From positions 282,933-346,932 of the forward strand of contig NZ_MWUJ01000002.1 of assembly GCF_002210225.1 (NCBI RefSeq): a stretch of 64,000 nt of DNA. The letters run 5' to 3'. A model generated the notes under the pieces. The model ran no database searches and was not told the origin of the DNA. It was given only the letters and a program-made list of their open reading frames with translations. The first letter of the stretch is position 1; each line of letters starts with the position of its first letter. The translations under genes and the position numbers were made by a program. Source of the stretch: Geofilum rhodophaeum. Its GTDB lineage: Bacteria > Bacteroidota > Bacteroidia > Bacteroidales > Marinilabiliaceae. Of this stretch, positions 44,631 to 53,507 are shown piece after piece.

Positions 44631-46904
44631 ATGAAAAAAAACAACTTTAGCGTCAAATACCTGGTGCTGCTGGTCCTCCTGTTGTCCCTGGCCTCCAAAG
44701 GCTGGTCACAGACCCTCGCCTACTGGAATTTTAACGACGGCCCTTCTGACAATAACGTTAATTGGCCGACCACTGTGCCTGCAGATTTGGGCAGTGCAAC
44801 CTTAAGCCACAACTTTGCTAATGTGGTTTCTTTTGGGGGCACGGGCATTAACGGCGTCGAAAGCGAATTGGCAGGCGGCAGCTTTTGTCCCCAGGGCGGA
44901 GAGGCCAACGGCAACAACGGAAAGTGGCTGCAATTGGAGGTCCCCGTTCTCGCTTCAGGCAGTATCGCCCTAAGCTATGCCAGCAGGCGTACCAGCACCG
45001 GCTTTACTACGCACCAAATCGACTACAGTACCGACGGCAGTACCTGGACCACCCTGGAAACCATTGATATTTCGGGCTGGGGCAACAGCTGGGTGGCCGG
45101 CCAGGTGGTTGAAGTCGTTCTCGACGGTTTGCCCGGGATGTACAATAATGCCGACTTCTCCATTCGTATTGTAGTGGATGGGGCCAGCAGCACCTTGGGC
45201 AATACCCGCATCGATAATCTGCGTCTGGAGGCGATGGAGGGCTACGTTTCCACGGAAGCCAGGTTGAAAGCGTGGACAGTGGGCGGACTGGATGTTTTGG
45301 AATTGGAGGGACTCGAAGTGGCCGATGCCGGCAGCGAACCGGGAGCAAGCTTGGTGGTAGAAGATTTTTCGGGTTTTGCAGGTACCCTGCCCGAGGCCTT
45401 AAGTCCCACAGCCGCGGTAGAGCTGCAGCGCAACGGTCAAGCAGTTGCACCCGACGCCTGGGCGCAACTGGTACTGGCTGATGGCGACGAATTGGTGCTT
45501 ACGCTTACTGCCGAAGATCCCTCATTTCAAAAGATTTATAAATTAACCTTACAACAGGCCGCCTTTGTAGAAGGCCTGGAAATCAGTGGTCAGTTGTACG
45601 CCTTCAGGCAGGTGGAGGCGGGACAGCGCTCCGATGTGCAGTTTTATTATTTGTCGGGCGGTGGACTCACCGCGCCGGTGTTGTTGGAAGCGCCTGAAGG
45701 TTTTCTGATTTCGTTCGACTGTGAAGTGGCTTATGCTTCAAGTCTCAGTATCAACAGCAGCGACTTCAATCAGAAGCGCATCTTTGTCCGTTTTGCACCC
45801 GGAGAGACGAAGGCCTACAGTGGACACATCGTGCACAGTGTAGGGGCAGCCGAAACACAAGTAGCGGTCAGCGGCAGCGGCATTGCTTCCCGTATTCCGG
45901 ATGGTTATTATGGCGGAATCGACGGAACGGGACGCGCGTTGATGCAGCAATTGCATCAGCGGATTAACGACCACAATGTATTTACCTACAGCGATATCTG
46001 GAATATCTTTGGCGACGCCGATTTGAAATTTGATGGAAAAGTATGGGACATATACGGCACGCTGGAATGTGAAAGCAGTCCCTATACCTATACCCTGGGT
46101 GAGGACCAGGACCGAGGAACCAACGTAAGCGAGGAAGGGCGCTTTTACAATCGTGAACACAGCTGGCCCGTGAGTTGGTGGGGAGGCAGTCAAACAGACA
46201 CCATGTACACCGATGTGCATCATATTTTTCCCAGCGACAAACTGGTCAATGCCCAGCGCGGCAATCAGTCCTTCGGAGAAGTGGCCACCCCTCAGTGGAC
46301 CTCTTTGAATGGGAGTCTGCTGGGGCCAAATGTGGCCGGCAACACCTATAACGGCTTGGTCTTTGAGCCCCACGATGCTTATAAGGGCGACCTGGCCCGC
46401 GCCTGGTTTTATATGCTTACCCGCTACATGCACCGTAGCCCCGGCTGGAGCAGTCAGAACCTGATTCCTCCCATTCTTGATGGCAGCGCCTGGCCGGCGT
46501 TGGAGCCCTGGGTCCTGGAGATGCTTTTGCAATGGCACGAGCAAGACCCCGTCAGTCAAAAGGAGCGCCTGCGTAACCATCAGATTTTCCTTTTGCAGGG
46601 CAACCGCAATCCTTATGTGGACCATCCCGAATGGGTGGTCGCCGTCTTTGACCATACAACCGGTGTCGAGCAAGAAGCCCAAACTGTTTTAAAGGTCTAT
46701 CCGAATCCCTTTAAGGATGGACTACATTTGCAGACGGATACCAATCTTCCGGTGCGGGTTGAGGTCTTCAACGCCATGGGGCAACGCCTCCTGGCAAGGG
46801 AATGGAAGGGAGAACTGCTCTATACGGGAGACTGGCCCCCGGGCCTCTATTTGATGGTACTGACGCGAGGAACGGAGCGTCAAAGCATTAAGCTGCTTAA
46901 ATAA
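44631..46904 (+). CDS. Secreted endonuclease I with T9SS sorting domain
   Basis: 757 residues. Signal peptide (about 1-26, KGWSQ). A lamin-G/choice-of-anchor-like beta region (about 28-200), then beta domains, then an endonuclease I (PF04231) domain (about 425-665) with the catalytic His-Asn site in NREHSWPVSWWG and TDVHHIFPSDKLVNAQRGN. The C-terminal about 75 residues (VYPNPFKDGLHLQT...GLYLMVLTRGTERQSIKLLK) are a type A sorting domain, so it is exported by the type IX system to the cell surface or medium. A nutrient-scavenging or DNA-degrading role is likely. Confidence 0.92.
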   Translation: MKKNNFSVKYLVLLVLLLSLASKGWSQTLAYWNFNDGPSDNNVNWPTTVPADLGSATLSHNFANVVSFGGTGINGVESELAGGSFCPQGGEANGNNGKWLQLEVPVLASGSIALSYASRRTSTGFTTHQIDYSTDGSTWTTLETIDISGWGNSWVAGQVVEVVLDGLPGMYNNADFSIRIVVDGASSTLGNTRIDNLRLEAMEGYVSTEARLKAWTVGGLDVLELEGLEVADAGSEPGASLVVEDFSGFAGTLPEALSPTAAVELQRNGQAVAPDAWAQLVLADGDELVLTLTAEDPSFQKIYKLTLQQAAFVEGLEISGQLYAFRQVEAGQRSDVQFYYLSGGGLTAPVLLEAPEGFLISFDCEVAYASSLSINSSDFNQKRIFVRFAPGETKAYSGHIVHSVGAAETQVAVSGSGIASRIPDGYYGGIDGTGRALMQQLHQRINDHNVFTYSDIWNIFGDADLKFDGKVWDIYGTLECESSPYTYTLGEDQDRGTNVSEEGRFYNREHSWPVSWWGGSQTDTMYTDVHHIFPSDKLVNAQRGNQSFGEVATPQWTSLNGSLLGPNVAGNTYNGLVFEPHDAYKGDLARAWFYMLTRYMHRSPGWSSQNLIPPILDGSAWPALEPWVLEMLLQWHEQDPVSQKERLRNHQIFLLQGNRNPYVDHPEWVVAVFDHTTGVEQEAQTVLKVYPNPFKDGLHLQTDTNLPVRVEVFNAMGQRLLAREWKGELLYTGDWPPGLYLMVLTRGTERQSIKLLK

Positions 46905-46928
46905 GGGTGGTTTTTCAAGGATTTGCCT

Positions 46929-46936
46929 TATTTTTG
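46929..46936 (+). promoter_or_regulatory. -7 element TATTTTTG upstream of efp
   Basis: A TAnnTTTG match followed by CAGCC, 34 nt before the efp ATG. Confidence 0.45.
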
Positions 46937-46970
46937 CAGCCGAAAACAAATCATAACGAAGCATATTAAT

Positions 46971-47540
46971 ATGGCAACAACGGCAGATTTTAGAAACGGG
47001 ATGTGCATTGAGTTCAACGGGCAATTGTGTACCATTGTTCAGTTTCAGCATGTGAAACCTGGTAAAGGCCCAGCCTTTGTACGTACCAAACTCAAGAGCA
47101 TTTCCACCGGCAGGATTCTTGAAAACACCTTTAGCTCTGGAGTTAAAGTCACTGAAGCCCGGGTAGAACATCGTCCGCATCAATTTCTTTATAAAGACGA
47201 TATGGGTTACCACTTCATGAACAACGAAACCTTTGAGCAGCTTTCCATTGAGGAGTCTCTGGTAGAGTCGCCCGATTTGATGCGCGAAGGACAGGAAGTG
47301 GATATGGTGTATCATGTGGATACCGAAACACCGCTTATGGTTAACCTGCCACAGTTTATTGTTTATGAGGTGACTTATACCGAGCCCGGTGTACGTGGCG
47401 ATACGTCTTCAACCAATTCCCTGAAACCTGCCACCATCGATACCGGTACTACCATTATGGTTCCCCTGTTTATTGAGCAGGGTGAGCGCATTAAAGTAGA
47501 CACTAAGGAGCGCAGCTATGTGGAGAGAGCCAAAGAATAG
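46971..47540 (+). CDS. efp: Elongation factor P
   Basis: 189 residues, three beta-barrel domains. It relieves ribosome stalling at polyproline. The modification-loop lysine is in HVKPGKGPAFVRTKL (PGKGP, about residue 34). The C-terminal domain carries the family ending GERIKVDTKERSYVERAKE. Start MATTADFRNG at 46971; upstream in-frame codons are not family sequence. Terminator downstream. Confidence 0.97.
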   Translation: MATTADFRNGMCIEFNGQLCTIVQFQHVKPGKGPAFVRTKLKSISTGRILENTFSSGVKVTEARVEHRPHQFLYKDDMGYHFMNNETFEQLSIEESLVESPDLMREGQEVDMVYHVDTETPLMVNLPQFIVYEVTYTEPGVRGDTSSTNSLKPATIDTGTTIMVPLFIEQGERIKVDTKERSYVERAKE

Positions 47541-47564
47541 CGCTTTGTAATTTTGAATAAGACG

Positions 47565-47610
47565 GAAGCAGAACAGCGGCATTTTTATTTGCGCGGTTCT
47601 GCTTCTTTAT
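47565..47610 (+). terminator. Intrinsic terminator after efp
   Basis: A perfect 10-bp stem GAAGCAGAAC (47565-47574) / GTTCTGCTTC (47596-47605) followed by TTTATTT. The loop is 21 nt. Confidence 0.6.
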
Positions 47611-47684
47611 TTGCAGCAAAAGTTTGGCACACAATATTAAATTTTTGTAAATTTCGTTCAACGCTAAAAGCTGAACCGGGATAG

Positions 47685-48914
47685 ATGATTACACAGACCA
47701 GAAAGAGAAGAGTCAAACTCTATAAAGACCGCCTCAACATACTGCTGGATTTGGCCCAAACCATTAATGAGGACCATAGTGTTGAAAGTCTGCTGGCTGA
47801 GTTTGAAATCTTGTTGCGTGAAGAATTGGATGTGGGTAAGGTGCTGGTTTATACCTGTTCCGACGGAGTGTGGCACAATCTGCTCATCTCCGGGGTGCGC
47901 CCCGAAGAGGTGAAGGGGATTGATGTAGAGCGTGATTTGATGAAATATCAGGCGATTGAAAACATCACTCTTTCGCCACCCGAGCAGCTGCGGGGTTTTG
48001 ACGCCATTATTCCGCTTTTTCACCGCTTTAGATCCATCGGCTACCTGCTTATCGGCGACGTGGATGAAGATTATAAGGGCATCAGTCCCACCATCAAGCA
48101 TTTGAAGCTGATACAGATTATTGCCAATCTGATCATCGTTTTTATTGAGAATAAGCGCATGCAACAGGCCCTCCTGGAGCAGGAAGTGATGCGTAAGGAG
48201 CTGGAGCTGGCATCACGCATACAAAATCAGTTGATTCCGGGCCCGGCCGATTTGCCCAGTCACAAAAACTTGTCCATTCATACCATTTACCAACCTCACC
48301 TGGGTGTGGGGGGCGACTATTACGACTTCCTGCAAATTTCGCGTAATACCATAGGATTTTGTGTCGGCGATGTTTCCGGCAAAGGGATTGCAGCGGCCTT
48401 GTTGATGTCTAATTTTCAGGCCGTTATTCATTCCGTATTCAGCGCCCGAATGAACCTTAAGAAGTTGGTTCACCAGCTCAACCGACGCGTCAACGAAAGC
48501 GCCAATAATGAAAAATTTATCACGCTTTTTATTGGGAAATATAACTTGCTGACCCGTAAGCTTTCCTACATAAATGCAGGGCATTTGCCGCCCCTTTTGT
48601 ACGATGCCCGAAAGGGGGGCATTTTTTCGCTGGACAAAGGGTGTATTGGCCTGGGAATGCTGGACGAAATACCGGCCATTGAAGTGGGCCGACTGACCAT
48701 TCCGCAAGGCTCCAAGTTGTTGGCTTTTACCGACGGGCTGGTAGAGTTGGAGCGTGGGGATGAAGTGACCAACGGACAATTATCTCTGGAAAAAATCCTC
48801 TCTTCTCCTGTTTCCATGGCCGAAAATATTGTGGAGATAAAGGCATACATCCAGGAACACATGAGCCGAAAATCCATCTTCGACGATATTTCCGTTATTG
48901 GAATGGAGTTCTAG
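47685..48914 (+). CDS. GAF-SpoIIE serine phosphatase (PP2C type)
   Basis: 409 residues, soluble. A GAF-like domain (about 20-165), a linking coiled coil (about 165-195, LLEQEVMRKELELASRIQ), and a SpoIIE/PP2C phosphatase domain (about 200-409). Metal-binding motifs are GVGGDYYDFL, VGDVSGKGIAAALLM, AGHLPPLLYD, FTDGLVEL and DDISVIGME. Such enzymes dephosphorylate anti-sigma antagonists or similar partners, but no partner-switch genes are visible here. The tail overlaps the convergent kinase gene by 4 nt. Confidence 0.93.
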   Translation: MITQTRKRRVKLYKDRLNILLDLAQTINEDHSVESLLAEFEILLREELDVGKVLVYTCSDGVWHNLLISGVRPEEVKGIDVERDLMKYQAIENITLSPPEQLRGFDAIIPLFHRFRSIGYLLIGDVDEDYKGISPTIKHLKLIQIIANLIIVFIENKRMQQALLEQEVMRKELELASRIQNQLIPGPADLPSHKNLSIHTIYQPHLGVGGDYYDFLQISRNTIGFCVGDVSGKGIAAALLMSNFQAVIHSVFSARMNLKKLVHQLNRRVNESANNEKFITLFIGKYNLLTRKLSYINAGHLPPLLYDARKGGIFSLDKGCIGLGMLDEIPAIEVGRLTIPQGSKLLAFTDGLVELERGDEVTNGQLSLEKILSSPVSMAENIVEIKAYIQEHMSRKSIFDDISVIGMEF

Positions 48915-50374
48915 TGCCGCCCTTCCTGGTCGTCCAGCTCATGAACCAGGGTTTTTAATTCTTCCGGGTTGTGGGGCAGAAAGACTTTTTGCAGCGGATG
49001 CGAAAAGTAGAAACTTGTTCCTTTGCTGACTTGGGTGTCCACCCATATTTCGCCACCCATAAAGCGGACCAGGTGCCGGGCAATGGTCAGACCAATTCCA
49101 GTGCCGCCATAAAGTTTTTCTCCTTCGTGCTGGACCTTGTAGAAGCTGTGGAAAATGCGTTCCGCATCTGCATCCGATAAGCCAATGCCCGTGTCTTTTA
49201 CGTAAAAAACAAGTTCCTGATCGCTCTCCATGCGATAGCCGAGTTCCACCGAACCCTCCTCGGTAAATTTAATGGCATTGCTCATTAAATTGTATAAAAT
49301 CTTTCGTAGGCGCAGGGCATCGGTTAGGATGTTTAATCTTTTGTCGTTGCTCCCTTCGTTCAGCTTAATCTCAATATTGTTGCGTCCCATTCGAAACAGT
49401 TCTTCTTCGGCGGTAGCACGCAAACCGTTAAGCAGTTGGTGAAGGTTGCAGGGGGCGTATTGTACCTTAAATTGTCCCGTTTCCATTTTGGAAATATCGA
49501 TGATGTCTTCGACCAGCAGCATCAGATTTCGGGCGTTGTGTTGTATCAAATGAGTAAATTCTTCCCGCTCCCTTTCCTCCAATTGCTTGTTGTTTAACAG
49601 GGTCGAGAAGCCCATAATGGCGTTCATGGGGGTTCTGATTTCATGCGACATGTTCGATAGGAAGGCCGTTTTTAAGCGGTCCGACTCTTCGGCGCGTTTG
49701 GAGGCAAGCAACAGATCTTTTTGGTCCTTTTGCAAAATGCGTCGGTAGCGCTTTTCTTTATCAATGCTAAAAATCATTCCGTTGAGCAAGGAGAGCAGCG
49801 GGGCCAGCGTAATCGTGTTGAGCACCAAAAAACTTACCGATAGATTAATGAAGCTTTTGAGAGATACAGGGGCGAGAAGTTCTGTTTGAATCCATCCCGA
49901 ATACCAATAAATGCCCACCGCAAGGAGGGTGATGCTGTGCAAAAACAGATAAAGTAAGCCATAGATTGCTCCGGCCATAGTGGCCGCCATCACCGATGAA
50001 GCAAATAAAAAGAGCAAACCGCCCATAAGATGCATACCCTGGAGCAGCAGAAAGGAGCCTGTTAGGTACAGTGCAAATAGGATCCACCCGATTCGGAATC
50101 GGATCGAAAGTGCCGGTAAGCCCAAAGCGATCAGGGTAAGGACGAACACGGCAGACAAAAAAATAAAGAAGCCTACCTGTCCGCCGAGTAAGAAGTTTAA
50201 ACCATAGTAAAGATATAGGGCAATGCCAAAGAAAACGGTAGCCAATGAAAAGTAATGGAAAATGCGTTCGCGCCAATAATCAATTCCTTCTCCCGGAAGG
50301 TAGGAAGGGCCAAGGTGCCGGTTAACAAAGGCTCTCAGGTGCCTGAACAGGGTGTTTTCAGATAATTTAGGCAT
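48911..50374 (-). CDS. Membrane sensor histidine kinase
   Basis: 487 residues. The N-terminal half holds about six membrane helices (about 40-205), without a large periplasmic domain, suggesting it senses in or near the membrane. HisKA H box [20 protein letters not shown] (His about 246). HATPase motifs YNLMSNAIKFTEEGS, DTGIGLS and LYGGTGIGLTIARHL. No receiver and no adjacent regulator. Its upstream region contains an IS4-type transposase fragment, so its promoter may be derived from, or altered by, that insertion. Confidence 0.93.
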   Translation of the reverse strand: MPKLSENTLFRHLRAFVNRHLGPSYLPGEGIDYWRERIFHYFSLATVFFGIALYLYYGLNFLLGGQVGFFIFLSAVFVLTLIALGLPALSIRFRIGWILFALYLTGSFLLLQGMHLMGGLLFLFASSVMAATMAGAIYGLLYLFLHSITLLAVGIYWYSGWIQTELLAPVSLKSFINLSVSFLVLNTITLAPLLSLLNGMIFSIDKEKRYRRILQKDQKDLLLASKRAEESDRLKTAFLSNMSHEIRTPMNAIMGFSTLLNNKQLEEREREEFTHLIQHNARNLMLLVEDIIDISKMETGQFKVQYAPCNLHQLLNGLRATAEEELFRMGRNNIEIKLNEGSNDKRLNILTDALRLRKILYNLMSNAIKFTEEGSVELGYRMESDQELVFYVKDTGIGLSDADAERIFHSFYKVQHEGEKLYGGTGIGLTIARHLVRFMGGEIWVDTQVSKGTSFYFSHPLQKVFLPHNPEELKTLVHELDDQEGRH

Positions 50375-50513
50375 TATGGGGCGCGAACGGTTGTTTTAAA
50401 TGATTGGCGTGCCCGAGCACAAAGCTAAAGATATACAAATATCCCGAAATCCTGCTTTCAGTCTTTAAAATTTGTAAAAACATGTTGTGTCTTACACCGG
50501 TTGGGCTTTGTTG

Positions 50514-50753
50514 CGACACCATGTGCCGGTCAATAATAAAATCAGCAAAAAAACGCTGTATTCGTCGATGATTTGATTCGTAAATAGTGTGACCTTCAAA
50601 CCCTTGTGCAAGCTTAACAAACGAAACCGTTTGCAAATTACACATCGCGCATATTATTGATACAGCGCACTTTACGCGAGACTTGTGCCACTTCGTTGTT
50701 TCTTTAAACAACTGAATTAATTCGCTATATTTGTTATCAACCTTGGTATTCAT
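50514..50753 (-). pseudogene. IS4-type transposase N-terminal fragment
   Basis: About 80 residues reading leftward from MNTKVDNKYSEL resemble the N-terminus of IS4-family transposases: TTKWHKSRVKCAVSIICAMC, LQTVSFVKLAQGF, then SNHRRIQRFFADFIID. The frame then continues, without similarity, toward the kinase gene at 50374. The DDE catalytic core is missing. So this is a remnant left of the kinase promoter and at the left end of the AT-rich segment. Confidence 0.75.
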
Positions 50754-50812
50754 CGTATAGTACAATAAGATGTCAGAAATTTATTGTAATATACTTAATA
50801 TCAAGTTTTTAA

Positions 50813-51346
50813 GCTGGTTTCATACTGTCTTATATTGAAGAGTATAATTATGTAGGGCTGGAAAACATTGAATCAAATACTGGTCGAATTATTAATTTTT
50901 CAAGTACAGAAGGTGAAACTATTAAAAGTACAAAAGTCCGTTTTAAAAAAGGAGCGGTTTTGTATGGCAAACTAAGACCCTATCTAAATAAAGTCTATGT
51001 TGCCGATTTTGATGGTATAGCCACAACTGAAATTGTGCCTTTTCAACCACAGAAAGACTTATTAAATACCAGTTTTCTAGCATTTTTCCTTAGAAGTCCA
51101 AGATTTGTGGCTCTAGTTAATCAATATACATCAGGGGCGCGAATGCCCAGAGCTACAACAGCTTTCTTTAAAAAAGTTGCTAAGGCTCCAGTTATTCCGC
51201 TTAATTCTCAGGAGAAAATTGTAAAAAAGCTTGATGCCTATTCAAAAAGTATTGAAGGTTTATTGCAGGAGCAACGGTCAAAATTAGACAATCTCAAATC
51301 TATAAAAGAAAGCATCCTTGACAAAGCCTTTAAAGGAGAATTATAA
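50813..51346 (+). pseudogene. Type I restriction specificity subunit (HsdS) fragment
   Basis: About 177 codons of the C-terminal half of an HsdS protein, lacking the first target-recognition domain. After an in-frame stop at 50810 the frame reads YVGLENIESNTGRIINF, VLYGKLRPYLNKVYVADFDG, then the coiled spacer SQEKIVKKLDAYSKSIEGLL ending KESILDKAFKGEL, the classic HsdS end. No hsdM or hsdR is seen. A start (TTG 50960) could in principle produce a short protein, but as an S subunit it is broken. Confidence 0.82.
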
Positions 51347-51411
51347 CTTATTCAAAACAAGGTAAGCTCGTTATTTCTGAAATATCTTCCTCGACCTAAT
51401 GATCTGTAGCA

Positions 51412-52248
51412 ATGATAAACGACGAAAATACCAATAAACTTTACCTGGCTGATACTTTACCGGAGAAATACCCGGCATTTTACAGGGCATTCTCGGAATT
51501 GCTTGATAAATGCGGAATTAACCACGAACTGTTAAAAGGAACCAGAGACATTTGGGCAAGAGATTATATGCCGATTCAGGTTGAGAAGAATAAGTTTGTA
51601 AAGTTTCAATATACCCCGGACTACCTAAACTACAAGAAGTACCAAAACACCATTTCGGATGTAAGCACCATCTGGAAACAAATTAACAAGCCGGTAGAAG
51701 AAACTGACATAGTGCTTGATGGCGGCAATGTGGTTCACCGAAACAATAAGGCCATTCTGTGTGACAAGATTTTTAAAGAGAACCCCAAGTATTCCAGAAA
51801 GGAGCTTAAATCTAAATTGCGAAAGTTCCTGAAGGTTGACCAGCTCATCCTGGTTCCTCAGCAACCATCTGATGCCATCGGACATGCCGATGGTATGGTT
51901 CGGTTTCTGGACGATTCCACAGTTATTATCAATGATTACTCCAAAGAGAAAGAGCACTTTCAACGAGCTTTCAAATTAGCACTCGACAATGCGGGCCTTG
52001 ATTACATAGAAATACCATATCAGCCATACGATAATACCAAAACTATTCAGGCAAACGGGATTTATATTAATTATTTGCAGGTGGGTGAGAATATTATAAT
52101 GCCTACGTTCGATAAGGATGATGATAAGGGCGTTTTAGGCAGTTTTAATGAGCTATTTCCAAATGTCGGTATTCATTCCATCAATAGTAGTGAAATTGCT
52201 AATGAAGGCGGGATTTTGAATTGTATTTCGTGGAATGTGGAAGAATAA
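51412..52248 (+). CDS. Agmatine deiminase family protein
   Basis: 278 residues of the peptidyl-arginine-deiminase-like (PF04371) family, which hydrolyses guanidino groups. Key pieces: RDIWARDYMPIQ (about 45), VLDGGNVVHRN (about 102), GHADGMVRFL (catalytic His, about 160) and a C-terminal GGILNCISWN holding the nucleophilic Cys (about 271). At 278 it is shorter than classical agmatine deiminases (about 340-370), so the substrate may differ. It lies in the AT-rich island, and its base composition suggests acquisition. Confidence 0.85.
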   Translation: MINDENTNKLYLADTLPEKYPAFYRAFSELLDKCGINHELLKGTRDIWARDYMPIQVEKNKFVKFQYTPDYLNYKKYQNTISDVSTIWKQINKPVEETDIVLDGGNVVHRNNKAILCDKIFKENPKYSRKELKSKLRKFLKVDQLILVPQQPSDAIGHADGMVRFLDDSTVIINDYSKEKEHFQRAFKLALDNAGLDYIEIPYQPYDNTKTIQANGIYINYLQVGENIIMPTFDKDDDKGVLGSFNELFPNVGIHSINSSEIANEGGILNCISWNVEE

Positions 52249-52371
52249 GGCATGTTCTCGGTGACTTTGCGGTTCGACAATGTATAAATTAGGATTTTCT
52301 TGATAAAGTCAGGATTAAGTAATAATTTCTTTTCAATTAAATTCTGAATTACTTATCATGAAAATCAAGCA

Positions 52372-53091
52372 ATGGAAGAAGAAAAAATCTACAATGAACT
52401 TAGACACCTTAGAGCTTTACTGTCAATTGTTGTTGGAAGTCAGGACTTGCCAAAGGTAGAACAGTTTTCAAAAGAGGCAATAAAGAAGGCAGCAACGGAA
52501 TTCCGCAAACTTCAAACAGAGAGAGGGGAATGGATTCCCGGAGATGAAATGTCGAAAATTATTCGCTCAGCTCCTTATGGAGCAGGAAAGTTTATCATAG
52601 AGAGATTCGAGTTCAAAAATTACTTTACCCGTGGAAAACGACACTATTTCAACAGGAAAGATTTGGAGGCACTTAACAAGGAGCTAAAAAAGCGAAAAGT
52701 TAATCTGGAGAAGTACATTGAATTTGAACAAGACAAAGAGAAATTCCACAATTATTTAGAACAAGCCAGGCAAAACAAAAAGAAACGTCTGCGTTTTGAA
52801 ATACCAGAAGATTTAAAAGACATCAATAGTCAACCATATAATCATCCTCCCAGAGAAAAAGTCTTAAAGCATATTGATATGCTGATGGAAGAGTTTGAAA
52901 AAGATAAACTGGTTGAATACATTGATATTTTCCAGGAAAATTATGCAATGGTTAAACATATTTATTGGTTTGACCGATACCTGGATCCTGTAAAACGAAA
53001 GCAGTGCGATAAATGGTGTTTTGAATTCAATTACGCACAAACAGCATTAAAAGAAATTAAGAAAATCAGGAGTGAAGTGGTATATAAGTAA
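52372..53091 (+). CDS. Conserved hypothetical protein with putative N-terminal DNA-binding region
   Basis: 239 residues, highly charged and helical, with no signal peptide or membrane helix. Residues about 55-110 (GEWIPGDEMSKIIRSAPYG, then KNYFTRGKRHYFNRKDLEAL) read like a winged-helix or excisionase-type DNA-binding fold; that is inference. The middle is coiled-coil-like and Lys/Glu-rich (LNKELKKRKVNLEKYIEFEQ). The C-terminal part has aromatic clusters (MVKHIYWFDRYLD). I recognise no named family. Monocistronic in the island, with 416 nt of non-coding DNA after it. Confidence 0.7.
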   Translation: MEEEKIYNELRHLRALLSIVVGSQDLPKVEQFSKEAIKKAATEFRKLQTERGEWIPGDEMSKIIRSAPYGAGKFIIERFEFKNYFTRGKRHYFNRKDLEALNKELKKRKVNLEKYIEFEQDKEKFHNYLEQARQNKKKRLRFEIPEDLKDINSQPYNHPPREKVLKHIDMLMEEFEKDKLVEYIDIFQENYAMVKHIYWFDRYLDPVKRKQCDKWCFEFNYAQTALKEIKKIRSEVVYK

Positions 53092-53378
53092 GCCGGTGCG
53101 GCTGCATGGATATTCCGGAGATTCAAACATGAACTTCCGGGATTTAAATGTTCAATGAGGATTAAAAAATGGAAGAGAGATAAAAAATAAAGTGTGTTAT
53201 AAACCCAGTCATGTTATGTAAGAGGTTGGTTATATGAAAACATCTTATGCTGTTTCATCTCCAAAAGTCAGTTTTACGATATGCCTGGAAGGCCAGTTAT
53301 TTTGGCTGAATCAGGCAGGGGGAAAGAATATTCAGAAAAAACAATTATAAAATATCGACTAAAATAAATTGGCTTGCT

Positions 53379-53395
53379 ATTTGCATTATGCAAAT
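53379..53395. promoter_or_regulatory. Palindromic operator candidate of the toxin-antitoxin operon
   Basis: ATTTGCAT-T-ATGCAAAT, perfect 8-bp arms around one base, ending 18 bp before the -7 element. Placement over the -33 region suits a repressor, and toxin-antitoxin operons commonly repress themselves. Confidence 0.55.
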
Positions 53396-53413
53396 GAATT
53401 AATAATTTTATAT

Positions 53414-53421
53414 TACTTTTG
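53414..53421 (+). promoter_or_regulatory. -7 element TACTTTTG of the toxin-antitoxin operon
   Basis: A TAnnTTTG match followed by CACGC, 86 nt before the antitoxin ATG. Confidence 0.45.
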
Positions 53422-53507
53422 CACGCTTAAAACAATAGGCTTAATTATAAAATAAACCTATTGATTGCCTATACGTTATAACAGGTAACCCCTAAATCAT
53501 TTCGGCT

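Larger units (their letters stand above)
53092..53507. other. 416-nt gap upstream of the toxin-antitoxin operon
   Basis: AT-rich, with no credible gene. It contains a 17-bp palindrome (53379-53395), a -7 element (53414-53421) and a 7-bp inverted repeat in the leader (53433-53439 / 53457-53463). The first 280 nt show nothing I can name. Confidence 0.6.

Noticed and set aside
50375..50450. A copy of the tRNA-Leu 3' end as left attachment site of the island
   Set aside because: I looked for the sequence GTACCCAGGGCCGGG or its complement at the left boundary and did not find it.
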